Part shown: positions 9,610-17,977 of the stretch, piece after piece
Layout: each line of letters starts with the position of its first letter
Position numbering within the stretch: position 1 is the first letter of the stretch
Origin: Deinococcus marmoris
GTDB lineage: Bacteria > Deinococcota > Deinococci > Deinococcales > Deinococcaceae
Length of the DNA stretch: 64,000 nt
Assembly (NCBI RefSeq): GCF_001949125.1
Contig: NZ_MSTI01000126.1
Span: 1-64,000 of the forward strand
Direction of reading: 5' to 3'
Translations under genes and position numbers: made by a program
Notes under the pieces: generated by a model
Seen by the model: the letters and a program-made list of their open reading frames with translations, nothing else
The model's database searches: none
What the model was told of the DNA's origin: nothing

Positions 9610-10214
9610 GCCGGAGCAGCCTCCTGTGCCAGCGCGCCCCAGACGGGGACGCCATGACCGCGCAGCAGGCCAATGACCACCGACATGGGAAAGCCCACCA
9701 CATTGGAGAACTCACCGTCAATGTGAGACACCAGCGCCTGCCCCAGCCCCTGCACGCCGTAGCCCCCGGCCTTGTCCAGCCCCTCGCCGGACTGGGCATA
9801 GAACTCCATCTCAGTTTCAGACAGGGTGCGGAAGGTCACGTCGGTGCGGGCGACTTCTGTGCGCTCGTTGCCGCCCACGAATACAGAAACCCCGGTGAAG
9901 ACCTGATGCGTGCGGCCAGAAAGCTGGCGCAGGAAGTCAGCGTTCTCGGTGGAGTTGGCAGGCTTGGCAAGTAGCACGCCGTCCACCGCCACCACCGTAT
10001 CGGCAGCGATCACCAGTGCGGCGGGATTCAGGGCAGCCACGCTGCGGCCCTTCAGGGCGGCCAGTTCGGCGGCCAACTTATGCGGGTCCGTCTCTAAGCT
10101 GTCCTCGTCCTCACCGCTGACCTGCACGCGGAATTCCACGCCCAGCAGGGTCAGCAGTTCGCGCCGCCGGGGGCTGCCGGAAGCGAGGACGACTTCAGGG
10201 AATTGAGCCGCCAT
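9606..10214 (-). CDS. maf: Maf-like nucleoside triphosphate pyrophosphatase
   Basis: The product has 202 residues from an ATG at 10214. The ATG shares one base with the deoC stop (TGATG). The N-terminal LASGSPRRRELL loop and the VIAADTVVAVDG segment, with its catalytic aspartate, are the defining Maf motifs; the KPANSTENADFLRQLSGRTHQVFTGV segment adds further conserved residues. Maf enzymes hydrolyse dTTP/UTP or modified nucleotides to monophosphates and PPi, and have been linked to septum control in Bacillus. Its place between a deoxynucleoside catabolic gene (deoC) and mreC fits both roles. A TTG three bases upstream is a less likely start. Confidence 0.9.
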   Translation of the reverse strand: MAAQFPEVVLASGSPRRRELLTLLGVEFRVQVSGEDEDSLETDPHKLAAELAALKGRSVAALNPAALVIAADTVVAVDGVLLAKPANSTENADFLRQLSGRTHQVFTGVSVFVGGNERTEVARTDVTFRTLSETEMEFYAQSGEGLDKAGGYGVQGLGQALVSHIDGEFSNVVGFPMSVVIGLLRGHGVPVWGALAQEAAPA

Positions 10215-10876
10215 CAATAGCCCTCGCCGCTCTGCTCGCCTGCCACCAGGGCCACGCCGCCCGAGGTGCCCAGGCGGTCTGCCCCGGCCTCGATCATGGC
10301 GTGGGCGTCCTCCGCACTGCGGACCCCACCCGCCGCCTTGATCTTCGCGCGGCCCGCGATCACGTCGCGCATCAACTTCACGTCCTCCAGTGTCGCGCCC
10401 CCGGTGCCGAAGCCGGTGCTGGTCTTGACGAAATCCGCGCCGCCCTGCACCGCCGCCTCTGTCGCGCCGCGCTTCTGCTCGTCGTTCAGGTAACAGGTCT
10501 CGATAATCACCTTCAGAACGTGGTCAGGGATGGCCTGTCGCACCGCCTTAACGTCGGCCTGCACGGTGGCCCAGTCCCCGGCCAGCGCCGCGCCGATGTG
10601 GATGACCATGTCCACCTCGTCGGCACCTTCTTCGACGCTCAGGCGGGCCTCCACGGCTTTCTGGCCGGAAGTGACGGCCCCCAGCGGAAAGCCGCAGACG
10701 GTGGCGATTTTCACGGCACTGCCTTCCAGCTCGGCGCGGGCCTGGGCCACGTACACGGGATTGACACACACGGCGTAGAAGGCGTTGTCGCGGGCCTCCT
10801 GGCACAGTTTAGTGATGTCGGCGGGTGTCGCGGTGGCTTTCAGCAGGGTGTGGTCAATGTAGGGAGCGAGCTTCAC
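10214..10876 (-). CDS. deoC: Deoxyribose-phosphate aldolase
   Basis: The product has 220 residues from the GTG at 10876, the family's usual length. A longer open frame up to 10981 adds 35 residues of low quality and is rejected. DeoC cleaves 2-deoxyribose-5-phosphate into glyceraldehyde-3-phosphate and acetaldehyde. The Schiff-base lysine is Lys151 in VKTSTGFGTGGAT, and the second active-site lysine is Lys180 in IKAAGGVR. The EVDMVIHIG strand carries the catalytic aspartate. It heads the unit deoC-maf-mreC-mreD-PBP2 and has a TATGCT box 6 bases before its start, so it probably begins a leaderless transcript. Confidence 0.92.
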   Translation of the reverse strand: MKLAPYIDHTLLKATATPADITKLCQEARDNAFYAVCVNPVYVAQARAELEGSAVKIATVCGFPLGAVTSGQKAVEARLSVEEGADEVDMVIHIGAALAGDWATVQADVKAVRQAIPDHVLKVIIETCYLNDEQKRGATEAAVQGGADFVKTSTGFGTGGATLEDVKLMRDVIAGRAKIKAAGGVRSAEDAHAMIEAGADRLGTSGGVALVAGEQSGEGY

Positions 10877-10882
10877 CCCCCC

Positions 10883-10888
10883 AGCATA
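10883..10888 (-). promoter_or_regulatory. Leaderless -10 box TATGCT for deoC
   Basis: TATGCT on the minus strand is separated from the deoC GTG by six G residues. Those Gs could also act as a weak ribosome site. Confidence 0.5.
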
Positions 10889-11039
10889 CGAGTGATGGGG
10901 CTGAGAAGTGCGGGAAACGGTGGAAATCTGGCGGGGCGCTGCGCCTGCGGGGAAGCGGAGAGAATCACCCATCCCCTGCAAAACACACTGAGGGAACCTT
11001 GCGTTCAGCCATCGGGCGTAGGCGGAACCGTCCCCGCGT

Positions 11040-11045
11040 TACCCT
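11040..11045 (+). promoter_or_regulatory. Leaderless -10 box TACCCT for bcp
   Basis: TACCCT lies 6 bases before the ATG at 11052 in the divergent deoC/bcp spacer, with no Shine-Dalgarno sequence. Confidence 0.45.
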
Positions 11046-11051
11046 GGGCGC

Positions 11052-11558
11052 ATGACAGACTCCGCCCCCGTTTCCCAGTCCGGCGTCCCCCAGTCCGGCC
11101 AGCCCTTTCCCGACTTCACCTTGAACGACGCCTCCGGCCAGTCGCACGGCCTGAACGACTATGCGGGCAAGTATCTGGTGCTGTACGTCTATCCCAAGGA
11201 CGACACCCCCGGCTGCACCAAAGAGGCGTGCGATTTCCGCGACAGCGCGCCGCTCAAAGCTCTGGGCGCGGCCATCGTGGGCGTCAGTGCGGACGACGCC
11301 GACAGCCATACCCAGTTTGCCGAGAAGCACAGCCTGCCCTTTCCGCTGCTGAGCGACCCGGACGCCGCGTACCTGAAAAGCATCGGCTCCCACGGCCCCA
11401 AGAACATGTACGGCAAGGTCACCGAGGGCATCAAGCGCCAGACCTTCCTGATAGGCCCGGACGGCAAACTGGTGAAAAGCTGGCTGGCCGTGTCGGTGGA
11501 CGGCCACGCGGACGCGGTGGCGGCGGCGATTGAAAAGGACCAGAGCAAGAATGCCTGA
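11052..11558 (+). CDS. bcp: Thioredoxin-dependent peroxiredoxin (Bcp/PrxQ type)
   Basis: The product has 168 residues. The peroxidatic cysteine is Cys55 in DDTPGCTKEAC, and Cys60, five residues on, is the resolving cysteine of the atypical two-Cys Bcp/PrxQ class. The YVYPKDDTPGCT segment and the C-terminal R-x-T-F-L-I-G-P-D-G strand are standard. It reduces hydroperoxides in the cytoplasm with electrons from thioredoxin. The first 15 residues are a Ser/Gln-rich extension. It is coupled to rpiA by an 8-base overlap, pairing peroxide removal with pentose phosphate metabolism, the source of NADPH. Confidence 0.93.
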   Translation: MTDSAPVSQSGVPQSGQPFPDFTLNDASGQSHGLNDYAGKYLVLYVYPKDDTPGCTKEACDFRDSAPLKALGAAIVGVSADDADSHTQFAEKHSLPFPLLSDPDAAYLKSIGSHGPKNMYGKVTEGIKRQTFLIGPDGKLVKSWLAVSVDGHADAVAAAIEKDQSKNA

Positions 11559-12249
11559 CCCCCGCACGGTGGACCTGGAGCCGCTGAAGAAGGAAGCCGC
11601 CCTGCGCGCCGTCGCCCTGATCGAGAGCGGGATGCGCGTGGGCCTGGGCACGGGCAGCACTGCCAAATACGCCATCGAAGAAATCGGGCGCAGGGTGCAG
11701 AACGGGGAATTGACGGGCATCGTGGGAGTGGCCACCAGCGAGGCGAGTGACCTTCTGGCGCGCGAGGTGGGCATCACCGTGGAACCCCTGGACCCGCGCC
11801 CGCTGGATATCGCCATCGACGGCGCGGATGAAATCGCCCCCAACCTCGACCTGATCAAGGGACTGGGCGGCGCACTGCTGCGCGAGAAGCTGACCGAGGT
11901 GCAGGCGCGGCGGCTGATCATCATCGCGGACCACAGCAAGATCGTGGGGCAAATTGGCGAGAAATCTCCGCTGCCCATCGAGATCGCCCGTTTCGGCTTC
12001 CTGAGTACCGTCGAGCGGCTGCGGCAGATCGTCCCCGGCGGAAGGCTGAGGCAGCCCGGCGCGCAGCCCTACGTGACCGACAACGGCAATTACATCTACG
12101 ACGCGCAACTGGCGGTGGGCGGTGATATCGCCGCGCTGGAAAGGCAGCTTAAGGGCACGCTGGGCGTGGTGGAGACCGGCCTGTTCCTGGGCATGGCCGA
12201 GCGGGCGTTCGTGGCCTCGCCGGACGGAGTCAGGGAACTGAGCCGCTAA
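11551..12249 (+). CDS. rpiA: Ribose-5-phosphate isomerase A
   Basis: The product has 232 residues from the ATG at 11551, inside the last codons of bcp. The RpiA motifs are present: GLGTGSTAKYAI (phosphate loop), DGADEI (catalytic aspartates) and KGLGGALLREK (catalytic lysine region), then DHSKIV and VTDNGNYIYD. It interconverts ribose-5-phosphate and ribulose-5-phosphate, supplying ribose for PRPP and so for the purine operon further right. An upstream in-frame ATG-type start at 11530 lies in bcp and is not needed. Its stop codon overlaps the -10 box of the next gene. Confidence 0.95.
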   Translation: MPDPRTVDLEPLKKEAALRAVALIESGMRVGLGTGSTAKYAIEEIGRRVQNGELTGIVGVATSEASDLLAREVGITVEPLDPRPLDIAIDGADEIAPNLDLIKGLGGALLREKLTEVQARRLIIIADHSKIVGQIGEKSPLPIEIARFGFLSTVERLRQIVPGGRLRQPGAQPYVTDNGNYIYDAQLAVGGDIAALERQLKGTLGVVETGLFLGMAERAFVASPDGVRELSR

Positions 12250-12252
12250 GCT
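12247..12252 (+). promoter_or_regulatory. Leaderless -10 box TAAGCT overlapping the rpiA stop
   Basis: TAAGCT begins with the rpiA stop codon and ends 6 bases before the ATG at 12259, so the PIG-L gene may have its own leaderless transcript as well as readthrough. Confidence 0.4.
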
Positions 12253-12258
12253 GAACCC

Positions 12259-13296
12259 ATGCGACGGCTGATCGGACAGGGTTTGGGGGGGCGGCGCTTC
12301 GGCAGTCGGCGGCGAGACTGGGTGCTGGGCGCGCTGCTGCTGCTGGCGCTGGCGCTGGCCTACGCCATCAACGCGGGTTCGGCGCTGGTCGTGCTGTACC
12401 CGCGTGCCGTCTCCGCCGTGCGCGCCCTGCCGGAGCTGCCGCCCATCCGCGCCGGACAGACGGTGCTGATGGTCAGCCCGCACCCGGACGACGAGAGTTT
12501 GTGCTGCGGCGGCATGATCGCCGGGGCGGTGCGGGCCGGGGCGCAGGTGTACATCGTGTGGGTCACCAGCGGCGACGGCTTCGAGCTGGACGGCGCGTTG
12601 CTGGACCGCACCTTCCGCCCGCGTCTGGTGGCCACCGAGAAACTGGGCCGCCGCCGCATGGACGAGGCCGCCGCCGCCGCCGCCGCACTGGGCGTGCCCG
12701 CCAGCCACATCACCTTTCTGGGCTACCCGGACGGCGCACTGCTGAAGATGTGGAACAGTCCCGATCCGGTGCGTTCGCCGCACACGGGGGCGCTGCGCGT
12801 TCCCTACGAACGGGCGCTGTCACCCGGCGCGGTTTACAAGGCAGCCAACCTGCGCCGCGATCTGGGCAGCGTGCTGGATAAGGTCAAACCCGATGTAGTG
12901 CTGCTGCCGTCCACCAGCGACTTTCACAGGGACCACATCGCCACCAGCCTGTTCACGCAGCAACTGCTGAAACAGCGCGGCTGGACCTCCCGCGCGCGCT
13001 ACTGGATCGTCCACGGCGGGCTGGAATGGCCGGTGCCCAAGGGACTGCACGAGGGATTTCCGCTGCTGATCTCGCCGCGCGGCTTTCACCTGCCCTGGCA
13101 GCGCGCCGATCTGAACCAGCAGGACGAGGACCAGAAGCTGGCGGCCCTGAACGCCCACCGCACCCAGATGATGGTCATGCGCCGCTTCATGGAAGCCTTC
13201 GTGCGCCAGAACGAGCTGATTACCCTGAAGGAAACGGGCAACCCCGCCGACGGCACCAAGAGCGAGGAGGAGGACGGCGGGTATGGGGGCTTTTAA
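12259..13296 (+). CDS. PIG-L family deacetylase, membrane-anchored
   Basis: The product has 345 residues. A basic N-terminus and one hydrophobic helix (about 20-45) anchor the enzyme, with the catalytic domain probably outside. The PIG-L/LmbE zinc motif is clear: [13 protein letters not shown] (His-Pro-Asp-Asp) near residue 73, and a downstream FHRDH histidine motif near 215. Family members remove N-acetyl groups from GlcNAc conjugates, including MshB and the bacillithiol enzyme BshB. Deinococci use bacillithiol, but BshB is normally soluble and shorter, so an envelope polysaccharide substrate is at least as likely here. It converges with the YyaL gene, overlapping it by 4 bases. Confidence 0.88.
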   Translation: MRRLIGQGLGGRRFGSRRRDWVLGALLLLALALAYAINAGSALVVLYPRAVSAVRALPELPPIRAGQTVLMVSPHPDDESLCCGGMIAGAVRAGAQVYIVWVTSGDGFELDGALLDRTFRPRLVATEKLGRRRMDEAAAAAAALGVPASHITFLGYPDGALLKMWNSPDPVRSPHTGALRVPYERALSPGAVYKAANLRRDLGSVLDKVKPDVVLLPSTSDFHRDHIATSLFTQQLLKQRGWTSRARYWIVHGGLEWPVPKGLHEGFPLLISPRGFHLPWQRADLNQQDEDQKLAALNAHRTQMMVMRRFMEAFVRQNELITLKETGNPADGTKSEEEDGGYGGF

Positions 13297-15353
13297 ACCG
13301 AGTTCTGGGAGGAGGTCTGGTTCGCCAGTTCCTCCAGTTGCCGCCTGAACTGCGCCGCGTCATGCGTGGGCAGATCACAGCTCCGGTTGCGGCAGACATA
13401 CCCCAGCCCGCCACCCGGACGGTCCTGCAAGACGGGCAAGTCCCCACCCGCCTCCGTGAACGCCAGCGCCGTGAAAGGCAAGGAAATCCCGGCAGTCACC
13501 GCTTCCAGCTCCCGCCTTTCTTCCGGCGTGCCGATGATGGCGACTTCGGAATGCGGGGCGGCCAGAAACGCCGACGCCTGCCACAAGCCGCCGAAGCCCC
13601 CACTGGCGGCCAGCATATCGGTGCGGAAACTCTGGACGGTGCGGCGGGCCAGTTCCTCCGCGCCGGACAGGGCGAAATAGCGGTCCATCCACAGCGCCAG
13701 CAGCGCCGCCGCCGCGTTGTCGCTTAAAACCGCACTGTCGAAGCCGGGAGCCTGTCGGGTCAGCAACGTCTCGGCCCGTCCGCCAGAGGCCATGAAAACG
13801 CCCGCCTCCTCGTTCCAGAAATCGCGCTGAACGACGCCCCACAACTCGCGTGCCCATTCCAGATGGGCGATGTCGCCGCCCGCCTGAAACAGCGCGACAA
13901 GCCCCAGACCGTACAGCGCATGATCTTCCAGCAGGCCCTCCACCTTTGCCTGACCGCCGCCCCAGGTGTGGCGTAGGGTGCCGTCGGTCAGGCGCAGTTC
14001 AGCGTGGATAAAGTCGGCGTTGCGGCGCGCAATCTCTAAATAATGCGGCTCCTGCAAGATGCGCGCCGCGTCCGCGAAAGCCGCCAGCGCCAGCCCATTC
14101 CAGGAGGTCAGCACCTTGTTGTCGGTGCCGGGTTGATCGCGGGTCTGGCGGGCAGCGTGCAGACGATTTTTCAGCCCCTCCAACCGCATGCCGATGCGTT
14201 CCTCACTGTCGCCGTGCAGGGCGGCCAGATCGGCCAGCGGGGTGGCCACGAACGGCACCGAGCGCCGCCCATATTCGGGACGGTGGGGGTCCAGAAAATT
14301 GCCCTCGTCGCTGATGCCCAGATTCTGCATCGCCAGTGCTGAGTCCTCGCCGTCGCCCAGCACGGCACGCACCTCGTCAGGGGTCCAGGTGAAGGTCAGG
14401 CCCTCCACGCCGCTCGTATCGGCGTCCTGCGCGCTATAAAAGCCGCCGCCCTCGTGCAGCATCTCGCGTTCCAAGTACGCCAGGGTTTCGCGGGCCAGCC
14501 GCGCGAATTCGGCGTCACCGCTGACCCCATACGCGCGCAGCAACGTGCGGGCCAGTTGGGCGTTGTCGTAGAGCATCTTCTCGAAGTGCGGCACGCGCCA
14601 CCCGGCATCCACGCTGTAGCGGTGAAAGCCTCCGCCCAGTTGATCGTAAATGCCGCCGTGGGCCATCTGACGCAGGGTGCTTAGGGCCATGCTGCGGCCA
14701 TCCGCACGCGTCAGCAGGAAATCGAGGGTGGTGGGGGCGGGGAATTTGGGTGCGCCGCCAAAACCGCCCTGAACGCCGTCGTACACCCGGCGCAGGTTCG
14801 CCACACCGCGTTCCAGAAAGTCGGCGGGCAGATCTCCCTCCGCCGGGCGCGGCTGGCTGGCCTCGCGGACGTGGGCGCTGAGGGCCTGGGCATTGGCGAC
14901 TATCTTCTCGCGGTCCCCGGTCCAGGCATTGACCACGCTGCCCATCACGCGCATGAAGCTGGGCATGCCCTGACCGTCGCGCGGCGGAAAATAGGTTCCG
15001 GCGTAGAACGGCTCGGCCTCGGGGGTCAGGAAGACGGTCATGGGCCAGCCGCCCTGCCCGGTCATGGCCTGGGTGGCGGCCATGTATACGGCGTCCACGT
15101 CGGGGCGTTCCTCGCGGTCCACCTTGACGTTCACGAAATGCTCATTCATAAAGGCTGCCGTCGCCGTGTCCTCGAAGCTCTCGTGGGCCATGACATGGCA
15201 CCAGTGGCAGGTGGAGTAGCCCACCGACAGCAGCAGCGGCACACCCCGCTCACGCGCCTCGGCGAAGGCTTCTACGCCCCAGGGCTGCCAGTCCACCGGA
15301 TTGTCGGCGTGCTGGCGCAGATAGGGGCTGGATTCGGTGGCAAGGCGGTTCAT
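13293..15353 (-). CDS. Thioredoxin-domain protein of the YyaL/SSP411 family
   Basis: The product has 686 residues from the ATG at 15353, where similarity begins with [20 protein letters not shown], the usual N-terminus of this family. The thioredoxin-like domain (about 1-170) has STCHWCHVM with a CxxC pair. An (alpha/alpha)6-barrel domain with glycosidase-like repeats fills the rest ([27 protein letters not shown] motifs). The same family includes mammalian SPATA20. Its reaction is not established; proposals include disulfide reduction and sugar-related roles. A TAGCCT box 7 bases before the ATG suggests a leaderless transcript. Upstream in-frame starts up to 15434 add low-quality sequence. 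Confidence 0.9.
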   Translation of the reverse strand: MNRLATESSPYLRQHADNPVDWQPWGVEAFAEARERGVPLLLSVGYSTCHWCHVMAHESFEDTATAAFMNEHFVNVKVDREERPDVDAVYMAATQAMTGQGGWPMTVFLTPEAEPFYAGTYFPPRDGQGMPSFMRVMGSVVNAWTGDREKIVANAQALSAHVREASQPRPAEGDLPADFLERGVANLRRVYDGVQGGFGGAPKFPAPTTLDFLLTRADGRSMALSTLRQMAHGGIYDQLGGGFHRYSVDAGWRVPHFEKMLYDNAQLARTLLRAYGVSGDAEFARLARETLAYLEREMLHEGGGFYSAQDADTSGVEGLTFTWTPDEVRAVLGDGEDSALAMQNLGISDEGNFLDPHRPEYGRRSVPFVATPLADLAALHGDSEERIGMRLEGLKNRLHAARQTRDQPGTDNKVLTSWNGLALAAFADAARILQEPHYLEIARRNADFIHAELRLTDGTLRHTWGGGQAKVEGLLEDHALYGLGLVALFQAGGDIAHLEWARELWGVVQRDFWNEEAGVFMASGGRAETLLTRQAPGFDSAVLSDNAAAALLALWMDRYFALSGAEELARRTVQSFRTDMLAASGGFGGLWQASAFLAAPHSEVAIIGTPEERRELEAVTAGISLPFTALAFTEAGGDLPVLQDRPGGGLGYVCRNRSCDLPTHDAAQFRRQLEELANQTSSQNSV

Positions 15354-15360
15354 GCCACTC

Positions 15361-15366
15361 AGGCTA
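15361..15366 (-). promoter_or_regulatory. Leaderless -10 box TAGCCT for the YyaL gene
   Basis: TAGCCT (minus strand) ends 7 bases before the ATG at 15353; no strong ribosome site intervenes. Confidence 0.35.
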
Positions 15367-15466
15367 ACGCGCCCCGGGCATCTGCGGGATTTGCGCCCCA
15401 CTGCACAGACTTCATACATTCGGGCTTCACACATTCGACTTTCAAAAAAGCCTCAGACTACGGTGA

Positions 15467-16375
15467 ATGACACAGGCCAACAGCACTCCCGCCGCAGAGG
15501 ACACCGCCTTTGACCGTCCCGTCCGGGTGCGGGCCGGGTTCTCATTAACTTTCGAAGTGCCGTACCCCACCCCCATGCTCTTCGTGGTGCAGCCGGGTGA
15601 CCGCCTGGACGCCACCGGCACCCGCCAGCGCATCATCGACTCACGGCCTCTGGGCGCTGCCGAGGGCATTCATACCTATGTGGACGGCCACGGCAACACC
15701 GTCTGGCGCACGGTGGCACAGCCCGGTACCTTCACCATCGGGCACGACCTGATCGCGGAGATCACACGCAACGCGGACCCCGTACTGCCGCACCTGAAAA
15801 AGATGATGGTGGAGAACCTGCCCGACGAGACCATCCAGTACCTGCTGCCCAGCCGTTACGTGGACAGCGATCTGATCAGCGCCGAGGCGTGGGACCGCTT
15901 CGGGCATATCGCCGGGGGCTGGGCGCAGGTGCAGGCCATCAGCGACTTTCTGTTCGACGAGTGCGCCTACGGCTACGGCTCGAACAGCTCCACCACGGCC
16001 AAGCAGGCGTTGGACAGCCGCAAGGCGGTGTGCCGGGATTTCGCGCACATGGGCGTGGCCTTCTGCCGCGCGCTGAACATTCCCGCCCGCTACGTCTGCG
16101 GCTACATGCCCGACATCGACATCGTGCCGGACCCCGTGCCGATGGACTTCCACGCGTGGTTCGAGGCGTATCTGGACGGCCAGTGGCGCACCTTCGACGC
16201 CCGCCACAACAAACCCCGTGCGGGCCGCGTGCTGATCGCGCAGGGCCGCGACGCCAGCGACGTGGCCTTTTCCACCACTTTCGGCAGCGCCACCCTGACC
16301 CACATGAAGGTCTGGGCCGACGAGACCGATTTTGACAACACGCTGGACATCGAACCGAATCCCCGGATTTTCTAG
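15467..16375 (+). CDS. Transglutaminase-like cysteine protease family protein
   Basis: The product has 302 residues with no signal peptide, so it is probably cytoplasmic. The N-terminal half is the beta-rich transglutaminase N-domain. The C-terminal half has the full catalytic triad: Cys189 in AVCRDFAH, His229 in MDFHAWFEAYL and Asp244 in RTFDARHN. Related bacterial proteins often occur with alpha-E and circularly permuted ATP-grasp proteins, but no such partners are seen here. Peptidase or amidase activity is likelier than true crosslinking. A strong hairpin terminator follows 32 bases after the stop. Confidence 0.88.
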   Translation: MTQANSTPAAEDTAFDRPVRVRAGFSLTFEVPYPTPMLFVVQPGDRLDATGTRQRIIDSRPLGAAEGIHTYVDGHGNTVWRTVAQPGTFTIGHDLIAEITRNADPVLPHLKKMMVENLPDETIQYLLPSRYVDSDLISAEAWDRFGHIAGGWAQVQAISDFLFDECAYGYGSNSSTTAKQALDSRKAVCRDFAHMGVAFCRALNIPARYVCGYMPDIDIVPDPVPMDFHAWFEAYLDGQWRTFDARHNKPRAGRVLIAQGRDASDVAFSTTFGSATLTHMKVWADETDFDNTLDIEPNPRIF

Positions 16376-16406
16376 GCCAGGGACTATTCCAGGCCAGAGG
16401 TAAAAC

Positions 16407-16443
16407 GCGGGACGCAGTGAAGGAAGCTGCGTCCCGCATTCTT
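16407..16443 (+). terminator. Terminator hairpin after the transglutaminase gene
   Basis: A perfect 11-bp stem (16407-16417 with 16427-16437) and 9-base loop, followed by ATTCTTT. The T tract is interrupted. It may also serve the convergent gene ending at 16536. Confidence 0.75.
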
Positions 16444-16488
16444 TGCTGATTGGCTCACCGCCCACTGCATCAGGGATCAATGAAAAAT

Positions 16489-16508
16489 CCCTCTCCGTGG
16501 GGAGAGGG
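16489..16508. repeat. Small palindrome CCCTCTCC-GTGG-GGAGAGGG
   Basis: Perfect 8-bp arms around a 4-base loop between the two convergent genes. The sequence resembles short GGGGAGAGGG-type intergenic palindromes common in GC-rich genomes. Its function is unknown and it could add to termination on the minus strand. Confidence 0.55.
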
Positions 16509-16535
16509 TAAGGTAAGGAGCGAACGCTTCCAGAC

Positions 16536-16835
16536 TCAATTTCGCTGCGTCCACACGCGCCCCAGCGGTGTCCAGCCCACGTTCTGGAGGGCGGTACGCA
16601 GGTCATCCGGGCCAAGGTCAGGGCGCAGAGGCCGGGCTTCCAGGGTCACGTCGCCCAGCCGCGCCACAGGCCACATGTGCAGTTCCCAGCCCGGCAGGAC
16701 CGGCAGGGTCTGTTCTGCCACGGGCATGACCGCTTCCAGTAGCAGGACGCTGGACGGGGTGGCCGGACGCGTGGGCTGGGGGGCATGCATCTGGGACTGG
16801 CGGAAGGTGGACGCGGAATGGGTGTTGAGTGTCAT
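16536..16835 (-). CDS. Hypothetical 99-residue protein
   Basis: The product has 99 residues from the ATG at 16835, which has an AGGAG site 7 bases upstream; a longer frame to 16916 lacks support. The first 30 residues are Ser/Thr/Gln-rich and look disordered. The rest shows alternating hydrophobic residues with a small beta/alpha pattern (LLLEAVMPVAEQTLPVL, then VTLEARPLRPDL). There are no cysteines or catalytic motifs. It is divergent from the OxyR-like regulator, with a 150-base shared spacer, so it could be a regulatory target of that protein. I do not recognise the family. Confidence 0.6.
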   Translation of the reverse strand: MTLNTHSASTFRQSQMHAPQPTRPATPSSVLLLEAVMPVAEQTLPVLPGWELHMWPVARLGDVTLEARPLRPDLGPDDLRTALQNVGWTPLGRVWTQRN

Positions 16836-16974
16836 GTGTGGTTCTCCTGCACGTAGCTTGCTCCTCAGGGCCACTTTTGGACATCGGTTCCGTGCCACAC
16901 GGAGGGCACAGGTCATCGGTTTCCCCGATAAGGCACGCTAAGAACCAATAAGGAACTGGAACTGACCCGTGGTC

Positions 16975-16980
16975 TACAAT
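16975..16980 (+). promoter_or_regulatory. -10 box TACAAT for the OxyR-like regulator
   Basis: TACAAT ends 5 bases before the ATG at 16986, consistent with a leaderless transcript. No consensus -35 was found at 16-18 bases upstream. Confidence 0.5.
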
Positions 16981-16985
16981 GAAAT

Positions 16986-17933
16986 ATGGCCCCGTCCAAG
17001 CCCCCGTCCACCCATGCTCAGCCCACCCTGGCGCAGCTCCGGGCGCTGATTGCCGTGGTGGATGCGGGCGGCTTCGGCGAGGCGGCGGCGGAACTGAATG
17101 TCTCGCAGTCTTCGCTGAGCGAGGCGGTGGGCAAACTGGAAGACCTGACAGACCGCCCGCTGCTGCGCCGCAGCGCCAGAGGCACCGTGCCCACCCCCGC
17201 CGGACTGCGCGCCGTGACCCATGCCCGCGCCGCCGTGCAGGCCGCCGGAGACGTTCTGCTGGCCGCGCAGGACGACGGAGAACTGTCGGGCGTGTTGCGG
17301 GTCTCGTCCTTCCGCTCGGCGGCAACGCACCTGCTGCCCCCGGTGCTGGTGGCCTTCCGGCGGCAGCACCCGGCGGTCACGGTCAGGCTGCTGGACGGGG
17401 ACCGGGCCGGGACCGGGGAACATCTGGTCCGCAGCGGGCAGGCCGACCTGGCCCTGATCGAGGGCGACTCAGCGGCGGACCTGCGCCTGACGCCGCTGCT
17501 CCTGGACGATTACCTGTTCATCGCGCCGCAGTCGCGCGGCACCCAGCCGGTCACGGTGCAGGAACTGGCCGATTCGCCGCTGCTGCTCTCGCCCAGGGGA
17601 GATGCGTGCTTTCAGCGCATCGAGACGTATCTGGGGCGGCTGGGCATCGAGACCTCCGGGGCCACCACCTTCGAGCAGGACAGCGTGACGCTGGGCATGG
17701 TGCGCCACGGCCTGGGCATCACGCTGATGCCCAGGCTGGCGCTGCTGCCCGTGCCGGACGGTCTGGTGACACTGCCCCTGCCCGAACCGCTGACCCGTCC
17801 CCTGGTGGTGGCCGCGCTGCCGTGGCGGGCCGGATTGCCACTGATCCGCGCGTTCACGGCGGCGCTGGTGGAGTCGCTGGGAGCAGTGCCCGCAGATCAG
17901 TTGACGAATCCCAGGTCACACGTCTGGCATTGA
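16986..17933 (+). CDS. oxyR: LysR-family regulator, one-cysteine OxyR-like
   Basis: The product has 315 residues. An N-terminal winged helix-turn-helix (about 14-73, with ALIAVVDAGGFGEAAAELNVSQ split over the recognition helices) is followed by a linker helix and a LysR substrate-binding domain. The only cysteine in the protein is Cys208, in SPRGDACF. That is the position and context expected for the peroxide-sensing cysteine; the D. radiodurans OxyR DR0615 is described as a one-Cys sensor using Cys210. By analogy it would sense peroxide and control catalase and iron/manganese genes. The symbol is given by analogy and is not certain. Upstream lies a divergent small gene, and downstream, after 44 bases, gamma-glutamyltransferase. 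Confidence 0.75.
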   Translation: MAPSKPPSTHAQPTLAQLRALIAVVDAGGFGEAAAELNVSQSSLSEAVGKLEDLTDRPLLRRSARGTVPTPAGLRAVTHARAAVQAAGDVLLAAQDDGELSGVLRVSSFRSAATHLLPPVLVAFRRQHPAVTVRLLDGDRAGTGEHLVRSGQADLALIEGDSAADLRLTPLLLDDYLFIAPQSRGTQPVTVQELADSPLLLSPRGDACFQRIETYLGRLGIETSGATTFEQDSVTLGMVRHGLGITLMPRLALLPVPDGLVTLPLPEPLTRPLVVAALPWRAGLPLIRAFTAALVESLGAVPADQLTNPRSHVWH

Positions 17934-17977
17934 TTAACCCGTTGCTCTGCCTCCTACCCTGCTACCCTTGAAGCCAT

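Noticed and set aside
10877..10981. 35-residue extension of DeoC
   Set aside because: The conserved DeoC sequence and the normal length start at the GTG at 10876, with a -10 box directly upstream.
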